A stretch of 28,669 bases of DNA from Rhizorhapis sp. SPR117 (GCF_021742065.1 NZ_JAKKIE010000047.1:1-28669); one strand, 5' to 3'; shown: positions 8,314-16,651, numbered from the stretch's first letter. The notes: a model not told the origin generated them from the sequence alone. Numbers and translations are program-made.

Positions 8314-11300
8314 TGCGGTTGCCGCATTTCTTCATCGACCGCCCGATTTTCGCGGCCGTCCTGTCGATCCTGATCGTGATTGCGGGAATGGTCGCCTATC
8401 CGATGTTGCCGGTCGGGCAATATCCTGAAATCGCCCCGCCCACAGTGGTCGTGTCAGCCACCTATCCCGGTGCGACAGCCGAAACGCTTTCCGAAACGGT
8501 GGCCGCCCCGCTGGAGGAGTCCATCAACGGCGTCGAGGACATGATTTATATGTCCTCATCCTCCACCGCTACCGGCGTTCTCAGTATCACCGTCACGTTC
8601 GCGCAGGGAACGGACGTCGATCAGGCGCAGGTGCTGGTGCAGAACCGGGTGGCGACCGCCGAACCGCGCCTGCCCCAAGAAGTGCGGCAGATCGGCGTCA
8701 CAGTCCGCAAGGATTCGCCCGACCTGCTCATGGTCGCAATGCTCTATTCCCCCGACAAGAGCCTTTCACAGCAATATATCTCCAACTATGCGACCTTGCA
8801 GATCAATGACCGGTTGGCGCGAATTCCCGGCGTGGGCGGTATTCGCAGCATCGGTGGCCGCGATTACGACATGCGCGTCTGGATCGATCCCGATCTCGCC
8901 GCCGAACGCAATTTGACTGTTGATGAAATTACCAGTGCGATCCGCGGGCAAAATATGCAGGTCGCTGCCGGCGCGGTCGGTCAGCCCCCCTTCAACACCG
9001 GCGGCACCGCATTCCAGCTTGGCGTGCGGGCGCAGGGGCGACTTTCGACGACCGACGAATTTGGTCAGATCATCGTCAAGCGAGACGATCAGGGGCGCAT
9101 GACACGCTTGCGTGATGTCGCCCGCATTGAACTTGGTGCGCAAGATTATAGCACCAACGCCTATTTCAACGGCGGTCCGGCTATTCCGGTCGTGGTCACG
9201 CAATCACCAGGTTCCAATGCGCTGGAAACGGCCGGGGCCGTAAAGCAGGAACTGGCGCGGCTGGCGGAGAATTTTCCATCCGGGCTTACCTATGAAATTC
9301 CTTATAGCCCTACCGAATATATCTCTGCGTCCATTGACGCGGTGAACCATACGCTGGTCGAGGCACTGATTCTTGTCAGTCTGGTGGTGCTGCTTTTCCT
9401 GCAAAGCTGGCGCGCGGCGATCATCCCCATTCTTGCCATCCCGGTTTCATTGGTCGGCAGCTTCGCCATGATGGCCGCCTTTGGCTTTTCGTTGAACAAT
9501 CTTTCCCTGTTCGGTCTGGTTCTGGCCATCGGCATTGTCGTCGATGACGCCATCGTCGTCGTCGAAAATGTCGAGCGGTTGATGGAGGAAGAGGGGCTTT
9601 CGCCGCTGGCCGCCGCGCACAAGACGATGGACGAAGTATCGGGCGCGCTGATTGCGATCGCGCTGGTGCTGTGCGGCGTTTTTATTCCCACAGCCTTTAT
9701 TCCGGGAATTTCCGGAGCCTTCTATAAGCAGTTCGCTCTCACCATTGTTGGCGCGACGGCAATTTCGGCTTTTGTTTCATTGACCCTGTCGCCCGCTCTG
9801 GCAGCGTTGATCCTGAAGCCCAAACAGGAACGTGAAATACCCGCTGGGTGGCATGGCTATCCCGTGCGATTTGCACGTGGGTTCAATCGCGGGTTTACCT
9901 GGCTTGCCGACCGTTATGGCCGGGTGACGGCGCGTACCGTTCGCATGCTGGGCATTGTTGGTCTGTGCTATTTATTGTTGCTGGCTTTTGCAGGGTGGCG
10001 ATTTACCCAGACGCCGACGGGATTCATACCGGCACAGGATCAGGGCTATCTGATCGCGGTCGTACAGATGCCGCCAGGTACGGCCCTGCAGCGGACCGAT
10101 GAAACCCTGCGGCAAGTGATTGCCACGGTGCAGAAAGACTCTGGCGTTCAAAGCACCGTCGCCTTTGGCGGGTTCGATGGATCCAGCTTCACCAATGCAT
10201 CCAACAGCGGCACCATTTTCGTGACACTGAAGCCGCATGGCGAGCGTTTGTCCGCCACTGAAATGACGAAGGAACTGGAAGGAAAGCTGTCGAAAATCAC
10301 CGCAGGAAGCGTTTTCATCATCGCGCCGCCACCCGTCCGCGGCCTTGGCACCGGCGGCGGGTATAAAATGATGATAGAGGACCGCGGCGGCGCAGGTTTT
10401 CGGGCACTGGAAGAGGCCGCCACCAAGATGATGATGGCGGCTAACCAGACCGAGGGGCTTACCTCTGTCTTTACCAGCTTCAATACAAAGACGCCGCGCC
10501 TTTACGCCGATATAAACCGGGAGAAGGCCGAGCAAATGGGCGTGCCCGTCGAAAATATCTTCGCCACGCTGGGCACCTATCTGGGGTCGAGTTATGTCAA
10601 CGACTTCAACTATCTTGGCCGCACCTATCGCGTGACGGCTCAGGCCGATGCGCCGCATCGCGATGATCCCGACGATATCGGCCGGCTGAAGACGCGCTCG
10701 GCGAGCGGCGCCATGGTTCCGCTGGCGGCTGTTCTGCGCCTGGACAATGACAGCGGGCCTTACCGCGTGGTGCGTTATAATCTCTATCCCTCCGCAGAGC
10801 TTCAAGGCGATACGGTGCGAGGCTATTCGAGCGGTCAGTCATTGGCTGCCATGGAAAAACTGGCGGAGGAGATCTTGCCGTTGGGCTTTACGTTTGAATG
10901 GACGGACATCGCCTTTCAGGAACAACAAGCCGGCAATACCGGGATGGTGGCGTTCGGTCTGGCCGTCATCTTCATCTTTCTGCTGCTTGCGGCGCAGTAT
11001 GAAAGTCTGGTGCTTCCCCTGGCTGTCATCCTGATTGTGCCGATGTGCCTGCTCGCGGCAATTCTGGGCGTCAATCTGATGGGGAGCGATAACAATATCC
11101 TGACCCAGATCGGCCTTGTCGTGCTGATCGGGCTGGCCGCGAAAAATGCGATCCTGATCGTTGAATTCGCGCGGCAGGGGGAAGAGGAAGGGCTGAGCCT
11201 GCGCGAAGCGGCGGAGCGCGCGGCGCACCAGCGTTTGCGGCCGATCCTGATGACGTCCATCGCCTTCATTCTGGGCGTGCTGCCGCTCGTCATTTCATCC

Positions 11301-11489
11301 GGCCCCGGTTCGGAAATGCGGCAGGCGCTGGGTATCGCCGTCTTCTTTGGCATGATCGGCGTTACCCTGTTCGGACTGCTTTTCACCCCGGCCTTCTATG
11401 TGGCCACGCGCATGGCGGGCGACAGGGTGAGGGATTGGGTTGCGCGGCGCACGACCCGCGAACCAAAACCGGCGGAGGGCGAAGCATGA
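8313..11489 (+). CDS. RND multidrug efflux permease, HAE1 family (MexF/OqxB/AcrB-like)
   Basis: The 1058-residue protein starts with the typical FFIDRPIFAAVLSILIVIAG first membrane helix and has the expected two-fold layout of twelve membrane segments and two large periplasmic loops. The proton-relay residues are present: the Asp pair in VVDDAIVVVENVER (about residues 411-412) and the Lys in GLAAKNAILIVEF (about 944). The N-terminal region (RPIFAAVLS, GETVAAPLE-like and MSSSSTATG segments) resembles MexF and OqxB more than AcrB. It should pump hydrophobic or amphipathic drugs, dyes or solvents out using the proton gradient; substrates cannot be read from sequence. Length and motifs are intact. 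The end overlaps the channel gene by four bases (ATGA). Confidence 0.95.
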   Translation: MRLPHFFIDRPIFAAVLSILIVIAGMVAYPMLPVGQYPEIAPPTVVVSATYPGATAETLSETVAAPLEESINGVEDMIYMSSSSTATGVLSITVTFAQGTDVDQAQVLVQNRVATAEPRLPQEVRQIGVTVRKDSPDLLMVAMLYSPDKSLSQQYISNYATLQINDRLARIPGVGGIRSIGGRDYDMRVWIDPDLAAERNLTVDEITSAIRGQNMQVAAGAVGQPPFNTGGTAFQLGVRAQGRLSTTDEFGQIIVKRDDQGRMTRLRDVARIELGAQDYSTNAYFNGGPAIPVVVTQSPGSNALETAGAVKQELARLAENFPSGLTYEIPYSPTEYISASIDAVNHTLVEALILVSLVVLLFLQSWRAAIIPILAIPVSLVGSFAMMAAFGFSLNNLSLFGLVLAIGIVVDDAIVVVENVERLMEEEGLSPLAAAHKTMDEVSGALIAIALVLCGVFIPTAFIPGISGAFYKQFALTIVGATAISAFVSLTLSPALAALILKPKQEREIPAGWHGYPVRFARGFNRGFTWLADRYGRVTARTVRMLGIVGLCYLLLLAFAGWRFTQTPTGFIPAQDQGYLIAVVQMPPGTALQRTDETLRQVIATVQKDSGVQSTVAFGGFDGSSFTNASNSGTIFVTLKPHGERLSATEMTKELEGKLSKITAGSVFIIAPPPVRGLGTGGGYKMMIEDRGGAGFRALEEAATKMMMAANQTEGLTSVFTSFNTKTPRLYADINREKAEQMGVPVENIFATLGTYLGSSYVNDFNYLGRTYRVTAQADAPHRDDPDDIGRLKTRSASGAMVPLAAVLRLDNDSGPYRVVRYNLYPSAELQGDTVRGYSSGQSLAAMEKLAEEILPLGFTFEWTDIAFQEQQAGNTGMVAFGLAVIFIFLLLAAQYESLVLPLAVILIVPMCLLAAILGVNLMGSDNNILTQIGLVVLIGLAAKNAILIVEFARQGEEEGLSLREAAERAAHQRLRPILMTSIAFILGVLPLVISSGPGSEMRQALGIAVFFGMIGVTLFGLLFTPAFYVATRMAGDRVRDWVARRTTREPKPAEGEA

Positions 11490-12907
11490 AGCGCTCTGTT
11501 ATTCTTGCCCTGCCTTTGCTGATCAGTGCCTGCGCTGTGGGACCGGATTATGCGCCGCCGTCACCGCCGCCCCCTGCCGCGTTGCAGCTTCAGGAGGCGG
11601 TGAACAATCCGCTCGTGACACAGGGCGATCCCGCTGGCCACTGGTGGCGGCTGTTCGACGACGCCGTGCTCGACCGGCTGGTGGAAAAGGCGCTTGTGCA
11701 CAATAGCGACGTGCGCATCGCGGCGGCCAATCTGCAACAGGCGCGCGCCCTGCTGTCAGAGGCGGGGGCGGCGCGTCTGCCCACCAGCGACGCCAGCGCC
11801 AGGGCGACGGAAAGCCGCAGCTCGGCCTATTCTAGCAGCAGCGGCACCAATGTCCGTACCGATTATTATAGCGTGGGCTTCGATGCGTCCTATGAAGTCG
11901 ACCTGTTCGGTCGCGTTCACCGCTCGGTCGAGGCGGCGAGGGGCGATGTCGGGGCGGCGGCGGCCGGGCTTGACGCGGCGCAGGTTTCGGTCGCGGCGGA
12001 AACCGCGCGCACCTATGCCGTGGCATGCGGATTTGCCGCACAGGCAAAGACAGCGCGTCAGACGGTGGAATTGCAGCAAAAGACTCTCGACCTGACGCAG
12101 CGCATGTTCGCGGGCGGACGCGGCACGCGGCGCGACGTGGATCAGGCAAGCGTGCTGGTCGAACAGGCCAGGGCACAGATCGCCACGTTCGAGGCGGAGC
12201 GTCGGGCGGCCATCTATGCGCTGGCGGTGCTGACGGGTGATCCGCCCGCCATGGCCGACAGGCAGGCGGCTGCTTGCGATACGCCGCCGTCCGTCGAACA
12301 AACCATTCCTGTGGGCGATGGTCAGGCGCTGCTTGCCCGCCGTCCCGATGTGCGTCAGGCGGAAAGGCAACTCGCCGCCGATACCGCCCGGATCGGGGTA
12401 GCGACGGCGGCGCTCTATCCCTCGATCAATCTGCTGGGTTCAGTGGCGCTGGGCGCGCCGGATGTGGGCAAGCTGGGGACGAGTGACAGCCTGTCCTGGT
12501 CCGCCGGACCGCTGATCAGCTTTAATTTCCCCTTTAACGGCGCGGCGCGGGCAAAGGTGCGGCAAAGCAAGGCGGTGGCGGCAGGGTCGCTGGCCGCATT
12601 CGACAAGGCGGTGCTGACCGCGCTGGGCGAAACCGAACAGGCGCTGGCGCGGCTTGCAGGCGCGATGGATCGGGAGGCCGCGCTTGGTCGTGCCTTGAGC
12701 GCCAGCAACAGCGCGGCAAGCATTTCCGAACGCCGCTTTCAAAATGGGGCGGACAGCTTCCTGCAACTCCTGGATGCGCAGCGCAGCCGCGCCACCGCGC
12801 GCTCTGCCCTTGCGGAAGCGCAAACGGCACGCGCACAGGCGCAGGTCAGTCTGTTCAAGGCGCTTGGCGGCGGTTGGGAAGATGCGCCGCAACCGGAGGG
12901 CACGTAA
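11486..12907 (+). CDS. efflux outer-membrane channel lipoprotein, NodT/OprM family
   Basis: The 473-residue protein starts MKRSVILALPLLISACAVG, a lipoprotein signal with a LISAC lipobox, followed by the family hallmark VGPDYAPPSPP. Two outer-membrane factor repeats follow, rich in Ala, Arg and Gln coiled-coil helices (for example LVEKALVHNSDVRIAAANLQ, and LLARRPDVRQAERQLAA in the second repeat). It forms the trimeric outer-membrane tunnel for the adaptor and pump. I chose the ATG at 11486, which overlaps the pump stop as ATGA and has GGAGGGC upstream; an earlier in-frame start would lie inside the pump gene and spoil the signal peptide. It completes the three-gene operon. Confidence 0.93.
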   Translation: MKRSVILALPLLISACAVGPDYAPPSPPPPAALQLQEAVNNPLVTQGDPAGHWWRLFDDAVLDRLVEKALVHNSDVRIAAANLQQARALLSEAGAARLPTSDASARATESRSSAYSSSSGTNVRTDYYSVGFDASYEVDLFGRVHRSVEAARGDVGAAAAGLDAAQVSVAAETARTYAVACGFAAQAKTARQTVELQQKTLDLTQRMFAGGRGTRRDVDQASVLVEQARAQIATFEAERRAAIYALAVLTGDPPAMADRQAAACDTPPSVEQTIPVGDGQALLARRPDVRQAERQLAADTARIGVATAALYPSINLLGSVALGAPDVGKLGTSDSLSWSAGPLISFNFPFNGAARAKVRQSKAVAAGSLAAFDKAVLTALGETEQALARLAGAMDREAALGRALSASNSAASISERRFQNGADSFLQLLDAQRSRATARSALAEAQTARAQAQVSLFKALGGGWEDAPQPEGT

Positions 12908-12953
12908 TGGCGGGTGTGCCGGGTAGGGGCGCCGAAGTTTGATGACTATAAAG

Positions 12954-13052
12954 CCCCTCTCCTTCAGGGGAGGGGTTGGGGTGGGGCTTCCCACACGAAA
13001 GCACGGCGGGCTGACATTCCCCACCCCCGTCCCCTCCCCTGAAGATGAGGGG
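12954..13052. repeat. dispersed-type long palindrome (possible bidirectional terminator)
   Basis: Two G- and C-rich arms face each other. CCCCTCTCCTTCAGGGGAGG and the following GGTTGGGGTGGGG (12954-12986) pair with the CCCC-ACCCCC-G-CCCCTCCCCTGAAG-GAGGGG stretch at 13019-13052, around a spacer of about 32 bases. The first arm also folds on itself (CCCCT...AGGGG). It lies between two convergent genes, so it could stop transcription from both sides. Short palindromes of this style occur in many copies in proteobacterial genomes, but copy number cannot be judged here. Confidence 0.65.
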
Positions 13053-13074
13053 TGATAAGGAGTCCGCCCGTTAG

Positions 13075-13551
13075 CTATTTCGCAAACGTATCTTCCTCCA
13101 GCGCAAAGTCGCGTAGGGCGCGGGCGTCGTGCAGGGCGTTGTGCGGCACGCTGCTGTTCGCGGCGGTGCTGAAACCCGGCGTGCGCATCATCAGGAACGC
13201 GATGGAGCCGACAGGAACGATCTCACCAGGGCTGGGCGTCAGCAGGGAACAGAAATAGGCGATGTCATCGGGCCAATCCGCCACGATGACCGGCTGCGCA
13301 TCATGGGCCAGATAGCGCGCCAATTCCGCGCCCGCGTCAAGGAACGACATTTGCTGATGCATGCTCGGCGGTACGGTTTGCAGGTAGGGCACGACATGCC
13401 TGACCACCCAGGGATGCAGGTCGTCAGGCAACGGGAATGTCGCATAAAATTCCTGATCGCCATGTTCGGGAGCCAGCGCAATACTGAGCAATTGTCCGCC
13501 AAAGCCGTTATATTCAGTGTCCAGAAAATATCGCATGACGGGCCTGTACAT
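13075..13551 (-). CDS. DEDD-type 3'-5' exonuclease-like protein
   Basis: The 158-residue protein has the RNase H-fold exonuclease acidic residues in order: DTE in FLDTEYNGFGG (near the start), Asp in VADWPDDIAYF (about residues 91-101) and HNALHDARAL near the C-terminus. This is the DEDDh pattern of proofreading-type and RNA-processing nucleases. It is shorter than RNase T or oligoribonuclease and fits the small uncharacterised exonuclease group in Proteobacteria, so substrate and role are open. The start at 13551 has GGGCGGA five bases upstream; an ATG at 13536 (MRYFLDTE) would match the usual beginning of the domain and is a fair alternative. It converges on the efflux operon and follows the O-antigen ligase-like gene on the same strand. 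Confidence 0.78.
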   Translation of the reverse strand: MYRPVMRYFLDTEYNGFGGQLLSIALAPEHGDQEFYATFPLPDDLHPWVVRHVVPYLQTVPPSMHQQMSFLDAGAELARYLAHDAQPVIVADWPDDIAYFCSLLTPSPGEIVPVGSIAFLMMRTPGFSTAANSSVPHNALHDARALRDFALEEDTFAK

Positions 13552-13575
13552 CTATTCCGCCCTGTCATGAAACCC

Positions 13576-14880
13576 TCAATCCCGATGATTTGCAGGAAGC
13601 GGAGATGCATCTTCGTCGGGGCGGCCCAATATGGCGGCGATGCAGAAGACGGCCATCATGATGGGGTAAGGGTAGAACAGGGCAGCGTCATACAGGGAAT
13701 AGACCAGAATCGCGGTGACGATCAAAAATGCCGGAATCGCCTCTTCCCCAATCCGTATCGCCTTGCGGTAAAAGGCGGCGCACAACATGGCTACCATCGA
13801 AAAGAAACAGGCCGCGCCCACAAGACCCCATTGCAGGGCGATTTGCAGGAGGACGTTGTGGGGTTGGATCAGGCCCTGTTGTTGATGCAGGACAACATAA
13901 TTGAACTGCCGCTCTCCATAGCCAAACCAGGGCCTTTCAGCTACCTTTTGCGCGGTTGCTGCCCATAGTGCAGTTCTACCAGAACTCAGTCGTCCGGGGT
14001 CCGTTTGCTGCGAGGCAGTAATGACGCGAAACAAGCCGAAAGAGCTAGCTGGTGGAATATAAGCTAGCGAGAGAGACGTGCCGCCCAAACACGTCAAAAT
14101 GAGCCATCTGAGTATTTGACGATTCCGTAGCGATGGGAAAGCAATGAAAGCCAGCAACATCGCTACAATGATAGCGAATAGCGCTCCACGCGTACCTGAC
14201 CAGATACCGAGTCCAATTCCGATGGACCCCAGAAGGACGCCCAACCAATATCTTGAACGATGAAGGGAGATACCAGCCAAAGCAAAGGCAGCCAGAAATC
14301 CAGTCAAGGCATATGGACCAATATGTCGAACGAAAGGTAATCCCGGCAACATTCCTTCCCAACGATATAAATCTCGATTGGGCGTAAACCAGATGAAAAT
14401 GGCCAGCATTGCCGCATAGGCCGCCACTCCCAATGACAAGACAAACCATGTCTGTGCGTTGACAGTTAGAATTTTCCTTTTTGCCAAATATACAACGCTA
14501 AAAGCGAAAAGAAGGTGGATCATCCAAGTAAGCCCACTCAGGAATGATTGGACGACTATATGTGCCACCAGAAAAGTTGTTGCAGCCGCAATGAGTAATA
14601 GAACTATCAGACCGACTTTAGCCCATATCGGGAGTGCGGCAATGGCTGAAAAGGGGCTGAATTGATTGCGAAAGGCAAACAAGATGACTGCCAACTCTAC
14701 CACAAGGATCGGAATTGAGTAGGCCAGAAGAAAGGTCCGCGCCGGCGGCAAATCCGGACCAAAATCCCATGGCAGGATAGCCATCAAAACGGGCGCCGCA
14801 GCTATCAGCAACAGGAGAAACAGACCGAGACCGTTTTGTCCGGCGGTATCCCGCTCCTTACGTAACAATTGCGCCTGCAT
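13576..14880 (-). CDS. O-antigen ligase / polymerase family membrane protein (Wzy_C)
   Basis: The 434-residue protein is almost wholly hydrophobic, with about ten to twelve predicted membrane spans. Toward the C-terminus it has the Wzy_C-type periplasmic loop: SSGRTALW, then AERPWFGYGERQFNYV and QPHNVLLQIALQWGLVG. This family includes WaaL O-antigen ligases, Wzy polymerases and related exopolysaccharide proteins, which cannot be told apart by sequence. The start is the ATG at 14880, seven bases after AAGGGGGA; an ATG at 14886 is too close to that site. Base composition is lower than the flanks (sample lines about 37-57% GC). The gene diverges from the PAP2-type gene across 69 bases, which hints at a shared role in surface lipid or glycan assembly. 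Confidence 0.82.
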   Translation of the reverse strand: MQAQLLRKERDTAGQNGLGLFLLLLIAAAPVLMAILPWDFGPDLPPARTFLLAYSIPILVVELAVILFAFRNQFSPFSAIAALPIWAKVGLIVLLLIAAATTFLVAHIVVQSFLSGLTWMIHLLFAFSVVYLAKRKILTVNAQTWFVLSLGVAAYAAMLAIFIWFTPNRDLYRWEGMLPGLPFVRHIGPYALTGFLAAFALAGISLHRSRYWLGVLLGSIGIGLGIWSGTRGALFAIIVAMLLAFIAFPSLRNRQILRWLILTCLGGTSLSLAYIPPASSFGLFRVITASQQTDPGRLSSGRTALWAATAQKVAERPWFGYGERQFNYVVLHQQQGLIQPHNVLLQIALQWGLVGAACFFSMVAMLCAAFYRKAIRIGEEAIPAFLIVTAILVYSLYDAALFYPYPIMMAVFCIAAILGRPDEDASPLPANHRD

Positions 14881-14949
14881 GATCATGTCCCCCTTGTTTG
14901 CTTATAGATAATTTAATTTTGATAATCCAATATTGACGGGACCAAAGAC
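14881..14949. promoter_or_regulatory. divergent promoter region between the ligase-like and PAP2-type genes
   Basis: This gap is very AT-rich (about 33% GC over the 14881-14940 line). On the minus strand a -10-like TATAAG (14901-14906) lies 18 bases from a weak -35-like TTGGAT (14925-14930), in the right place for the ligase-like gene. A plus-strand pair was less clear. Confidence 0.35.
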
Positions 14950-16008
14950 ATGCAGGGGGGTAATGGGGTGGTTCGAAAATTTCCATATGATACCGCGCCT
15001 ATCGCCCTCATCACAATTTTTGTTGTCATTACCAGCATAGTTCGATGGCATCTGGGCGTCAGTCAACTTAGCTTTGGGTCCGTTCTCGCCAATGCCAACT
15101 TGATGCTTATCTCTCTTATATTCGCCGGTGGATTCTATATTTTGTGGGTGCTCGCTGCGCATCGTCCGGATATGCCAATAGCGTTTTTACGGAGCATGGC
15201 CCGTGAACATGATTTGCCTGAACGCTTACTTCGGGCCGCACCACTGTTGTTGGCTACAGCTGTTTTCATGCCCGCTTTTTCAGGCATAAAGGCCTCCATT
15301 CCATATATGAATGCATTTACATGGGACCCCGCTTTCACGAGGTGGGATTCAATGATCCACGGCGGCGATGCATGGAAATTGCTGTATCCCATCTTGCAAT
15401 CCCCATTTGCTACCTTTCTCATCTCCATGGCTTATCAATCGTGGCTCTTGCTGGTCTGCCTTGGCGTTCCGCTCATCATCCTTTGGCACGAAGGGGGTCG
15501 TTTGCGGGCTCAATTCCTTCTGTCATATTTTCTGAGCTGGCTGATACTGGGTACTGTCTCGGCCTTGGCTTTTGCCTCCGTTGGGCCATGTTTTGTGGAT
15601 TATTTTTACGGGAGCGCCCACTTCCAGCCGCTCATGGATCGTCTTGTCGAAATCGACCGTCATTATCCCTTGCTGGCGCTTGATGTGCAGAATGAACTTA
15701 TTGCGTGGCAGCAACAGAATAGCACCGGGCTGGGTCGGGGCATTTCCGCCATGCCGTCCATGCATGTCAGCATTGCAACCTTGTTCGCCATATTGGGCTG
15801 GCAAGTGTCGAAATCGGCGGGACTGGCCCTTACAGCCTTTTTGCTGGTCATTCAGACCGGATCGGTGCTGCTTGGCTATCATTACGCAATTGACGGTTAT
15901 GTATCGGCAGTCGGCACCCTGATTATCTGGTGGTTCTGCGGCAAAATGGTGGCTGTCAGCGATGAATTGCGGCGTCCAAAGTCATTGGGAGAAGTGAAAC
16001 CGGCATAG
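14950..16008 (+). CDS. PAP2_3-type membrane phosphatase / phosphotransferase
   Basis: The 352-residue protein has several membrane spans and the lipid-phosphatase catalytic blocks AMPSMHVS (His about 272) and GYHYAIDGY (His about 311, Asp about 315). The first phosphatase block (KxxxxxxRP) is not obvious. That pattern fits the Aur1/PAP2_3 branch, which includes inositolphosphoryl-ceramide synthases as well as phosphatases. A role in dephosphorylating undecaprenyl or phosphatidic lipids, or in transferring a head group to a (sphingo)lipid, is plausible but inferred. The start is unclear: the ATG at 14950 has a weak site, while a GTG at 14968 follows a GGGGGG run. The first half has lower GC than the second. 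Confidence 0.75.
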   Translation: MQGGNGVVRKFPYDTAPIALITIFVVITSIVRWHLGVSQLSFGSVLANANLMLISLIFAGGFYILWVLAAHRPDMPIAFLRSMAREHDLPERLLRAAPLLLATAVFMPAFSGIKASIPYMNAFTWDPAFTRWDSMIHGGDAWKLLYPILQSPFATFLISMAYQSWLLLVCLGVPLIILWHEGGRLRAQFLLSYFLSWLILGTVSALAFASVGPCFVDYFYGSAHFQPLMDRLVEIDRHYPLLALDVQNELIAWQQQNSTGLGRGISAMPSMHVSIATLFAILGWQVSKSAGLALTAFLLVIQTGSVLLGYHYAIDGYVSAVGTLIIWWFCGKMVAVSDELRRPKSLGEVKPA

Positions 16009-16242
16009 GATATATGTCCATGATGACTTGAACATATTTTGTGCGTTACCGTAATATTAATGACATCCGTGAAGTAATATGAAAATCTTGTTTCCTATAT
16101 AGGTGGCTGTATTTGAAAATTTCTGTCGTTACGGGTATAAAACGATAAGGAAAATACATGTATATATCGCCATATACCGAAAGTTATATTTGATTTGATT
16201 CGGATTAATCTGTCGGGAAAATTTACGAGTTTTCTGATATGG

Positions 16243-16258
16243 TTAACAAAATTTAAAC
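16243..16258 (+). promoter_or_regulatory. weak CtrA-like site (TTAAC-N5-TTAAAC)
   Basis: TTAAC at 16243-16247 and TTAAAC at 16253-16258 resemble the alphaproteobacterial cell-cycle regulator site TTAA-N7-TTAA, but with a spacing of six instead of seven. In Caulobacter the pilin gene is under CtrA and sigma-54 control, which makes the position about 45 bases upstream of the -24 element suggestive. In a stretch this AT-rich, TTAA pairs also arise by chance. Confidence 0.25.
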
Positions 16259-16300
16259 ATAAACCATTGTAAATAAAGCGTTAAAAATGTGCCATTGACT

Positions 16301-16315
16301 TGGCACGCCCTTTGC
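16301..16315 (+). promoter_or_regulatory. sigma-54 (RpoN) promoter of the pilin gene
   Basis: TGGCACGCCCTTTGC matches the sigma-54 consensus TGGCAC-N5-TTGC exactly. The invariant GG (16302-16303) and GC (16314-16315) are ten bases apart, as required. Transcription would start near 16326, giving a leader of about 137 bases before the flp ATG at 16463. Sigma-54 promoters need an enhancer-binding ATPase that acts from upstream, so pilin expression is probably conditional. Confidence 0.85.
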
Positions 16316-16462
16316 GAGTTACGTTGCGTCAATTCTTTGGGCATAGCCTTTTCCTGATAGTTGCAGAACAGCAACAACAGGGTCGCAGAAGGTCCAGGCC
16401 CCATCCCGAAGAATGACGGCAAGAGGCCGGGCATGCTGTCCGGTGAGCATAGGGGAATTACC

Positions 16463-16651
16463 ATGACTGTTCTTAAGAATCTTTGGAATGATGAATCTGG
16501 CGCTTCGGCTGCCGAATATGCACTGATCCTGGCCATTGTCGGCACGGGCATCGCTGCGGCTGCTTTTGCCCTTGGTGGCGCCATCAGTGGTGCGATGAGC
16601 AGCGCTACATCCTGCATTGAAAATGGACCGACTGCTGGTAGCTGCTGGTAG
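16463..16651 (+). CDS. flp: Flp/Fap type IVb pilin precursor
   Basis: The 62-residue prepilin starts MTVLKNLWNDESG. The prepilin peptidase should cut after that Gly, leaving ASAAEYALILAIVGTG: Glu at position +5 followed by Tyr is the Flp hallmark, and a single hydrophobic helix follows. This is the main subunit of the pilus made by the downstream tad genes. AGGGG lies seven bases before the ATG; a longer frame starting at 16361 has no such site. The C-terminus holds two cysteines (SCIENGPTAGSC), which could close a disulphide loop. The last codons lie in a 10-bp tandem repeat. Confidence 0.93.
   Translation: MTVLKNLWNDESGASAAEYALILAIVGTGIAAAAFALGGAISGAMSSATSCIENGPTAGSCW

Larger units (their letters stand above)
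16009..16462 (+). promoter_or_regulatory. 454-base AT-rich control region upstream of the pilin gene
   Basis: No credible gene was found in this gap. The first roughly 290 bases are strongly AT-rich and contain many TTAA and short inverted elements (for example TTACCGTAA near 16046 and TCGTT/AACGA near 16125-16145). These could be sites for an enhancer-binding activator or a DNA-bending protein. The sigma-54 promoter sits at about 16301-16315. The remaining approximately 137 bases to the pilin ATG are richer in GC and would be the untranslated leader. Confidence 0.6.

Noticed and set aside
9972..10805. Minus-strand open frame opposite the RND permease gene
   Set aside because: It is inside a full-length, motif-complete pump gene and has no start context or domain.
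16009..16462. Small gene in the AT-rich gap before flp
   Set aside because: No frame has both a usable ribosome-binding site and sensible coding composition; the frame from 16361 overlaps flp and lacks a site.
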